Of a stretch of 38,148 nucleotides of DNA, positions 32,442 to 38,148 are shown piece by piece. The notes beneath the pieces were generated by a model. That model worked only from the letters and a program-made list of their open reading frames with translations, was not told the origin of the DNA and made no database searches. How positions within the stretch are numbered: position 1 is the stretch's first letter; each line of letters begins with the position of its first letter. This stretch comes from Streptomyces sp. AC558_RSS880 (lineage in GTDB: Bacteria; Actinomycetota; Actinomycetes; Streptomycetales; Streptomycetaceae). The DNA is taken from NCBI RefSeq assembly GCF_019049255.1, contig NZ_JAGMUJ010000038.1:1-38148 (forward strand). Reading direction: 5' to 3'. Position numbers and translations under genes: made by a program.

Positions 32442-33776
32442 TCAGATGCGCGCGAACGCCTGCTCGATGATGTCCAGGCCCTCGCCCAGCAGGTCCTCGC
32501 CGATGACCAGCGGGGGCAGGAAGCGCAGCACGTTGCCGTAGGTGCCACAGGTCAGGACCAGCAGGCCCTCCTGGTGGCAGGCCTTGGCCAGCGCGGCGGT
32601 CGCCTCCGGGTTCGGCTCCTTGGTGGCGCGGTCCTTCACCAGCTCGATGGCGATCATCGCGCCCCGGCCGCGGACGTCGCCGATGACGTCGAACTTCTCG
32701 GCCATGGCGGTGAGGCGGGCCTTCATGACGGCCTCGATCGCCTTCGCCCTGGCGTTGAGGTCGAGCTCCTTCATCGTCTCGATCGCGCCGAGCGCGCCCG
32801 CGCAGGCGACCGGGTTGCCGCCGTAGGTGCCGCCCAGGCCGCCCGAGTGGGCGGCGTCCATGATCTCCGCGCGGCCGGTGACGGCGGCCAGCGGCAGACC
32901 GCCGGCGATGCCCTTCGCGGTGGTGATCAGGTCCGGGACGATGCCCTCGTCCTCGCAGGCGAACCACTGGCCGGTGCGGCAGAAGCCGGACTGGATCTCG
33001 TCGGCGACGAAGACGATGCCGTTGTCCTTGGCGAACTCGCTGATCGCGGGCAGGAAGCCCTTGGCCGGCTCGATGAAGCCGCCCTCGCCGAGCACCGGCT
33101 CGATGATGATCGCGGCCACGTTCTCGGCGCCGACCTGCTTGGAGATCTGGTCGATGGCCTGCGCGGCAGCCTCCGGACCGGCGTTCTCCGGGCCGGTCGG
33201 CCAGCGGTAGCCGTAGGCGACCGGGACGCGGTACACCTCGGGCGCGAACGGGCCGAAGCCGTGCTTGTACGGCATGTTCTTCGCGGTCAGCGCCATGGTG
33301 AGGTTGGTGCGGCCGTGGTAGCCGTGGTCGAAGACGACGACCGCCTGCCGCTTGGTGTACGCACGCGCGATCTTGACGGCGTTCTCGACGGCCTCGGCGC
33401 CGCTGTTGAACAGCGCGGACTTCTTGGCGTGGTCACCCGGGGTCAGCTCGGCGAGCGCCTCGGCGACGGCCACGTAGCCCTCGTACGGCGTGACCATGAA
33501 GCAGGTGTGGGTGAAGTCGGCGAGCTGGGCGGAGGCGCGGCGGACGACGGCCTCGGCGGAGGCGCCGACGGAGGTCACGGCGATGCCGGAGCCGAAGTCG
33601 ATCAGCCGGTTGCCGTCGACGTCCTCGATGATGCCGCCACCCGCGCGGACGGTGAACACGGGCAGCACGGAGCCCACGCCCTGCGCGACCGCGGCGGTGC
33701 GGCGGGCCTGCAGCTCCTGCGACTTCGGGCCGGGGATGGCGGTGACGACGCGGCGCTCCTGCGGAAGTGCGGTCAT
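32442..33776 (-). CDS. gabT: 4-aminobutyrate aminotransferase (GabT)
   Basis: This 444-residue class III PLP aminotransferase transfers the amino group of GABA to 2-oxoglutarate, giving succinic semialdehyde and glutamate. Motifs seen are SGAEAVENAVKIAR (125-138), HGYHGRTNLTMALT (151-164), IIEPVLGEGGFIEP (224-237), Asp259 in FVADEIQSGFCRTG and the PLP lysine Lys288 in LITTAKGIAGGLPL. The length is typical of GabT. AGGAG lies eight bases before the ATG. The neighbouring polyamine operon would supply GABA. It reads divergently from the P-loop membrane protein across a 204-base gap. Confidence 0.95.
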   Translation of the reverse strand: MTALPQERRVVTAIPGPKSQELQARRTAAVAQGVGSVLPVFTVRAGGGIIEDVDGNRLIDFGSGIAVTSVGASAEAVVRRASAQLADFTHTCFMVTPYEGYVAVAEALAELTPGDHAKKSALFNSGAEAVENAVKIARAYTKRQAVVVFDHGYHGRTNLTMALTAKNMPYKHGFGPFAPEVYRVPVAYGYRWPTGPENAGPEAAAQAIDQISKQVGAENVAAIIIEPVLGEGGFIEPAKGFLPAISEFAKDNGIVFVADEIQSGFCRTGQWFACEDEGIVPDLITTAKGIAGGLPLAAVTGRAEIMDAAHSGGLGGTYGGNPVACAGALGAIETMKELDLNARAKAIEAVMKARLTAMAEKFDVIGDVRGRGAMIAIELVKDRATKEPNPEATAALAKACHQEGLLVLTCGTYGNVLRFLPPLVIGEDLLGEGLDIIEQAFARI

Positions 33777-33980
33777 GCGGGGCTCCTGGGGGGTGTTTCG
33801 GACGCTTGCGTTCTTTTCTCGCAGGCTAGGGCCGCCGAAGAGGGCTGGGCATGCTCCATGTGGGCGTTGTCCGGGGTCCGTCGTTGTCCGTGGTGGACAT
33901 GGCGGGTGCGGCCCGCGGGCGTGCGGCCCCGCCGCGTAAGCAGTGAACTCGACCTGCCAGGGCGTTAGATTGACTCGCTG
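33777..33980. promoter_or_regulatory. Divergent gabT / P-loop protein control region with repeated TTGTCC boxes
   Basis: CGTTGTCCG occurs twice (33865-33873 and 33882-33890), 17 bases apart. The second is part of a perfect inverted repeat TGTCC-five bases-GGACA (33885-33899). These could bind a regulator; the PucR-family protein encoded at 36555 is a candidate. On the right, GTGAAC and TAGATT (33966-33971), 17 bases apart, form a likely promoter for the P-loop gene. Confidence 0.4.
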
Positions 33981-36428
33981 ATGGCGGATGGAGCGGCTGC
34001 TCAGGGGGCAAGGGCGATGGACAGCGACGGTACCCAGGACGCACGGGGCACACATGCCGACCCCGTACCGCGCCCGGCGGGCCCACCGGACGTACCGAGG
34101 ACGCCACCGCGCCCGAGCCGGGCACCGGGTGTACCGCCCGCGACCGAACAGGCTCCCCGGCCCGCGTCCACCGTCGCCGCCTGGCTCGACACGGCGAGGC
34201 CGGCCGCCCGGCCGGGGATCTGGCGGTACGGCTACCGCCCGAAGCAGATCCCGGAACGAATCGCTCCGATGACGGTCGCCGGCATGCTGATCCCGGTCGC
34301 CCTGGCGATCGGGGCATGGTCGCTCTGGCAGCGCGGCTACTTCCCGTTCAAGGGCGCCGTCCTGCGGCTCTTCACACCGAACGACTGGTGGTGGGCCGGT
34401 TCGGTGGTGACTCCCAAGCCGGTCGAAGGACGTGTGGAGCCGCTCCCGGGGATGCTCTTCCTGCATGTCGCCGACGCCGTCTTCTTCGTCGCGCTCGTGC
34501 TCGCGGTGGGTGCGCTCGGCAGTTGGCGGGCCATCGTCCGCCACTACGTGAGCCACGTGTCCCAGCCGGGACAGGCCCTGATCGCCGCCGGTCTGGCCGT
34601 CCTCGTCCTCAGTTTCGTCTTCCCCGACGCCTTCCCGGGGCTCGGCTGGGCGGAGGCGCCGGTCGTCTATCCGCTGCTGTCCCTCACCGTGCTGATCACG
34701 GACAGCTACGACCTGATGGCCTCCACCCTCTACACGTACACGCTGTACACGGTCGTCACGCTGCTCGTGCTGTGGCCGTTCGCCCGCCTCGGCGACTGGT
34801 GGCCGTACGCGAAGAAGCTGCTCGCCCCCCGCCGGCCGGCCACCGTCGCCCCCGACGTACCCGACCGGCCCCGCTCCCAGTGGCCCGCTCTCCGCGACGC
34901 CGGCCAGCACGAGGCCGCGGACCTGCTCACCGCCGAGGTCACCGGCGGCCGGATGAACGACGTCGACTGCGCCCGCATCGAGCACGCCTTCGCCACCGCC
35001 CGGCGCACCGCCGCTTTGGGCGCCTTCCGCGACACCGTCCTGAGCCGGGGCGGCGCGGCGTGGACGCATCCCTCCGGCGCCCGGGACGTACCGCGCCGGT
35101 CCGCCCACCACGACCTGCTCGCCGGTCAGGTGCGCATCGGCCGCTGGGTGGAGCACGAGCACGCCCCGCAGCCGTACCACGGCGCGGGAGCGGCCCTCGG
35201 CCCGGACGTGCTCGGCACCTCGCTGCTCGCCGTCGGCCCCTCCGGGTCCGGCAAGACCCGCACCCTCGTCGAGCCGGTGACCGAGGCGCTCGCCGTGCAG
35301 GCGCTCACCGGGAGCTGTGCCGTCGTGGCCGTCTCCGCCGCCGGGAGCCCGCTCGGCGGCGACGACCTCTTCGACGTGATCGTGCGGATCGGTGACGCGT
35401 CCTCGGTGCACGACCTCGACCCGTACGCCGAGTCCGCCGATCCGGACGAGGCGGCCGCGATGCTCGCCGAGGCGCTGGTGGGCGACCTCGACACGGGCGG
35501 CGCGCAGAGTGCCGCCACCGCCCTGGCACAGCTGCTCGGCCCCTTCCGGGCGGTGCACGGGCGCTTCCCCGCCCTGCCGGAGCTGCGCGAGCTGCTGGAG
35601 GGCGAGGAGAGGGCGCTGACCCCGTTGCGACAGGCGCTCGCCGAGAGCGGGAACGACATCATGTGCCGCGAGCTCGACGCGCGCGTCCGGCAGACGGGTA
35701 CGCCGGGCGACGCGGGCCGGCCCCTGGCCGACCGGCTGGCCCTGCTGGACCGGCCGGTGTTCGCGGGCTTCTTCGGCAGGGGCGGCCCGGGCCGGCTCTT
35801 CTCCCTGCGCGCGATCGCCCACCACCCCCTGCGGGTGCGGATCGACCTGCCCGAGCACGGCCACGAGGAGGCCGGCCGGCTGATCACACGGCTGGTGCTC
35901 GCGCAGTTCCACGCCGCCGTCCGGGTCGGCGGGCGCGCGCACTTCGCCGCTCTGGTCCTGGACGACGCGACCGGCACGGTCACCGCGGAGTCGGTCCGGC
36001 GCATCCAGCGGCTGCGTTCACAGAACGCGGGCGTGCTGCTCGCCCTGCGCACCATCGGTGACGTCCCCGAGGCGCTGCACGGCCCGCTCTACGGAGCGGT
36101 GGGCTGCCGTATGGCCTTCTGCGGTGTCACCACCTGGGACGGCAGCCGGTTCGCACAGACCTGGGGCACCGAGTGGGTGGATACGACGGAGGTCGCCAAG
36201 CACACCGTCTTCGCCGACCAGCCGATGACGCGGTTCCTCCACGCGGTGCGCAAGCGGCTGACGGGCGAGGACGTGACGACGGAAGCGGTCACCGTGCGCC
36301 AGGTCGAGCGGGAGCGGTGGTCCGCCTCGGAACTGGCGCACGCGGTGCCGCCCGGGCACGCGGTGCTGTCGCTGACGACCGTCGAGGGCGAGCACGCGCC
36401 GCCGCTGCTGGTGGACCTCCGCGGGTGA
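33981..36428 (+). CDS. Membrane-anchored P-loop ATP/GTP-binding protein
   Basis: This 815-residue protein of unknown function has a proline-rich N-terminus (1-80), four to five membrane helices between about 97 and 270, and a cytoplasmic ATPase domain with Walker A VGPSGSGKT (418-426). LVLDDAT (about 656) fits a degenerate Walker B region followed by RRIQRLRSQNAGVLLALRT, recalling TraG/VirD4-type coupling ATPases, though no conjugation genes are nearby. The ATG at 33981 has no ribosome binding site but lies nine bases after a TAGATT box, so translation may be leaderless. An alternative ATG at 34017 (MDSDGTQDARG) has AGGGGGCAAGG upstream and is nearly as plausible. Confidence 0.85.
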   Translation: MADGAAAQGARAMDSDGTQDARGTHADPVPRPAGPPDVPRTPPRPSRAPGVPPATEQAPRPASTVAAWLDTARPAARPGIWRYGYRPKQIPERIAPMTVAGMLIPVALAIGAWSLWQRGYFPFKGAVLRLFTPNDWWWAGSVVTPKPVEGRVEPLPGMLFLHVADAVFFVALVLAVGALGSWRAIVRHYVSHVSQPGQALIAAGLAVLVLSFVFPDAFPGLGWAEAPVVYPLLSLTVLITDSYDLMASTLYTYTLYTVVTLLVLWPFARLGDWWPYAKKLLAPRRPATVAPDVPDRPRSQWPALRDAGQHEAADLLTAEVTGGRMNDVDCARIEHAFATARRTAALGAFRDTVLSRGGAAWTHPSGARDVPRRSAHHDLLAGQVRIGRWVEHEHAPQPYHGAGAALGPDVLGTSLLAVGPSGSGKTRTLVEPVTEALAVQALTGSCAVVAVSAAGSPLGGDDLFDVIVRIGDASSVHDLDPYAESADPDEAAAMLAEALVGDLDTGGAQSAATALAQLLGPFRAVHGRFPALPELRELLEGEERALTPLRQALAESGNDIMCRELDARVRQTGTPGDAGRPLADRLALLDRPVFAGFFGRGGPGRLFSLRAIAHHPLRVRIDLPEHGHEEAGRLITRLVLAQFHAAVRVGGRAHFAALVLDDATGTVTAESVRRIQRLRSQNAGVLLALRTIGDVPEALHGPLYGAVGCRMAFCGVTTWDGSRFAQTWGTEWVDTTEVAKHTVFADQPMTRFLHAVRKRLTGEDVTTEAVTVRQVERERWSASELAHAVPPGHAVLSLTTVEGEHAPPLLVDLRG

Positions 36429-36554
36429 TGTCACCGGCCGGGCAGCCAGGGACCGTACAGTGAGGCAGAATCGACACAGGCCGTTCATACGCGGCGGCCA
36501 AAAGATCACCGTGTTCTCACACACCCGACGCAGACCCGAAGGCTCAAGGCACCC

Positions 36555-38111
36555 ATGCCCCCGACGCTCGCCTCGCTCGTCCACCACTCCGCGCTCAAAC
36601 TGACGGTGCGCGCGGGCGAGGACCGCCTCGACGTGCCGGTCCGCTGGGCGCACGCCAGTGAGCTCGCCGACCCCGTGCCGTACATGGAGGGCGGGGAGCT
36701 GTTGCTGATCACCGCGCTCAAGCTCGACGCGGAGGACCGGGAAGCGATGCGCCGCTATGTGAAGCGGCTGGTGGGTGCGGGTGTCGTCGGGCTCGGCTTC
36801 GCCGTCGGGGTCCACTACGAGGACGTTCCGGACGCCCTGGTCGACGCGGCGCGCGCGGAGGGCCTGCCGCTGCTCGAGGTGCCGCGCCGCACCCCCTTCC
36901 TGGCGATCAGCAAGGCCGTGTCCGCCGCCATCGCCGCCGACCAGTACCGCGCGGTGACCGCGGGCTTCGCGGCCCAGCGGGAACTGACCAGACAGGCGCT
37001 GGCCGAGGGGCCGGCGGGACTGCTGGCCGCACTCGCCGCCCAGGTCGACGGGTGGGCCGCGCTGTACGACGCCTCGGGCGCCGTCGTGGCCGCGGCACCG
37101 GAGTGGGCGGGCCGGCGCGCCGCGCGGCTCGTCCCGGACGTGACCCGGCTGCGGGAACGGCCCGCGCCCGCCTCCTCGGTCGTGGCCGGCCCGGAGAACG
37201 AGGACCGGGTCGAACTGCACTCCCTCGGCACCGGCCGGCGCCCCCGCGCGGCGCTCGCCGTCGGCACGGCCGCCGCCCTCGGCACCGCCGAGCGGTACGC
37301 CGTCCACTCCGCGGTCGCCCTGCTCACCCTGACCACGGAACGCTCCCGCTCCCTGCACGCCGCCGAGCAGCGCATCGGCGCCGCCGTCCTGCGCATGCTG
37401 CTCGCCGGGGAGCCGGACCACGCCCGCGCGGTGGCCGGGGACCTGTACGGCGGCCTGCTCGACGCGCCCTTCCGGATCATCGTGGCCACCGGGGGCGAGG
37501 CGAACGGTGACGCCCTCGGAGCCCTCGCCGAGGTCGCGGAGTCCGCCGCCGCCCGCTCCGGGGAGGTGGTCCTGGTCGTGCCGGAGGGGAACCGACTGGT
37601 CGTACTGGCCTGCGACGGCGGCGCCGTCGTGGCCGCCTGCCGCGACCACGCCGCCGCGCGGGAGGCGGCCCGCAAGTCCGACGACGACGAACTGGTCGTC
37701 GGACTGTCCGCACCGGCCGGGCCGATCGCCGCGTCCGCCGCCTACAAGCAGGCCGAACAGGCGCTCTCGGTGGCGCGGCGGCGGGGGAGGGTGCTGGTGG
37801 AGCACGAGCACATGGCCGCCGGGTCGGTCCTGCCGCTGCTCGCCGACGACGCGGTCAGGGCGTTCGCCGACGGACTGCTGCGCGCCCTGCGCGAACACGA
37901 CGCGACGGGCCGCGGCGACCTCGTCGCCTCCCTGCGCGCCTGGCTCTCCCGCCACGGCCAGTGGGACGCGGCGGCGGCCGACCTCGGCGTCCACCGCCAC
38001 ACCCTCCGCTACCGCATGCGCCGGGTGGAGGAGATCCTCGGCCGCTCCCTCGACGACCCGGACACCCGCATGGAGTTGTGGCTGGCCCTGAAAGCGACGA
38101 CGTCGGATTAG
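36555..38111 (+). CDS. PucR-family transcriptional regulator
   Basis: This 518-residue regulator has an N-terminal PucR-type sensor domain (about 8-125, with LDVPVRWAHASELADPVPYMEGGELLLIT) and a C-terminal helix-turn-helix (about 463-512: WDAAAADLGVHRHTLRYRMRRVEEILGRSLDDPDTRMELWLAL), with a middle region of the CdaR/GGDEF-like type. PucR-family proteins often activate purine, amino acid or polyamine catabolism genes; the nearest such genes are gabT and the polyamine operon, so a link is inferred, not shown. A weak AAGG lies before the ATG. It follows the P-loop gene after 126 bases in the same direction and probably has its own promoter. Confidence 0.92.
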   Translation: MPPTLASLVHHSALKLTVRAGEDRLDVPVRWAHASELADPVPYMEGGELLLITALKLDAEDREAMRRYVKRLVGAGVVGLGFAVGVHYEDVPDALVDAARAEGLPLLEVPRRTPFLAISKAVSAAIAADQYRAVTAGFAAQRELTRQALAEGPAGLLAALAAQVDGWAALYDASGAVVAAAPEWAGRRAARLVPDVTRLRERPAPASSVVAGPENEDRVELHSLGTGRRPRAALAVGTAAALGTAERYAVHSAVALLTLTTERSRSLHAAEQRIGAAVLRMLLAGEPDHARAVAGDLYGGLLDAPFRIIVATGGEANGDALGALAEVAESAAARSGEVVLVVPEGNRLVVLACDGGAVVAACRDHAAAREAARKSDDDELVVGLSAPAGPIAASAAYKQAEQALSVARRRGRVLVEHEHMAAGSVLPLLADDAVRAFADGLLRALREHDATGRGDLVASLRAWLSRHGQWDAAAADLGVHRHTLRYRMRRVEEILGRSLDDPDTRMELWLALKATTSD

Positions 38112-38148
38112 CGCCCTTTCAGCCCGTCCGGCACGCACCCCCAGCCCG

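Noticed and set aside
32323..32541. A 72-codon plus-strand frame in the gap after gabT
   Set aside because: It overlaps the end of gabT, has no ribosome binding site and no recognisable sequence.

Overview
This window is high-GC actinobacterial DNA, almost certainly from a Streptomyces or close relative. GC at third codon positions is very high, GTG starts and AGGAG-type ribosome binding sites are common, and Tat-type lipoprotein signals occur twice. Two sequences resemble repeats I associate with Streptomyces chromosomes. No rRNA, tRNA, CRISPR array, phage or transposase gene was seen.

Left end (1-6082, all minus strand): the start of ispG, a site-2-type M50 metalloprotease and dxr form the non-mevalonate isoprenoid neighbourhood; dxr and the protease overlap by ATGA. 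An exported alpha-carbonic anhydrase and a long acyl-CoA dehydrogenase follow.

Centre (about 6277-22713): this looks like a self-contained plant-polysaccharide locus, best explained as xyloglucan utilisation. A LacI-family regulator (6400-7446) lies at the left edge. A minus-strand series reads in transcription order: lipoprotein binding protein, two sugar permeases, GH74 endo-xyloglucanase, GH42 beta-galactosidase, GH95 alpha-L-fucosidase-type enzyme and GH12 endoglucanase, ending at a strong hairpin. A GH3 beta-glucosidase runs divergently from the binding-protein gene. Four copies of the palindromic core GAAGCGCTTC occur, two before the regulator and two in the binding protein/GH3 divergent region, so one regulator probably controls the whole set. 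GH74 and GH12 carry export signals and would cut polymer outside. The transporter would import oligosaccharides. GH42, GH95 and GH3 lack signals and would debranch and hydrolyse them in the cytoplasm. No transporter ATPase and no GH31 alpha-xylosidase is present, so both must come from elsewhere. A secreted intradiol ring-cleavage dioxygenase with a carbohydrate-binding tail sits beside the locus.

Right part (22840-38111): a small DUF4190-type membrane protein and a NADAR-domain protein come first. Then a plus-strand polyamine operon follows: aminobutyraldehyde-type aldehyde dehydrogenase, PotD/PotF-like lipoprotein, PotA-like ATPase, two permeases and a PuuB-like FAD amine oxidase. A PAP2 phosphatase, a GABA aminotransferase (gabT), a membrane-anchored P-loop protein with a likely leaderless start, and a PucR-family regulator complete the window. 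Together these suggest uptake of putrescine or related polyamines and oxidation through aminobutyraldehyde and GABA to succinic semialdehyde.
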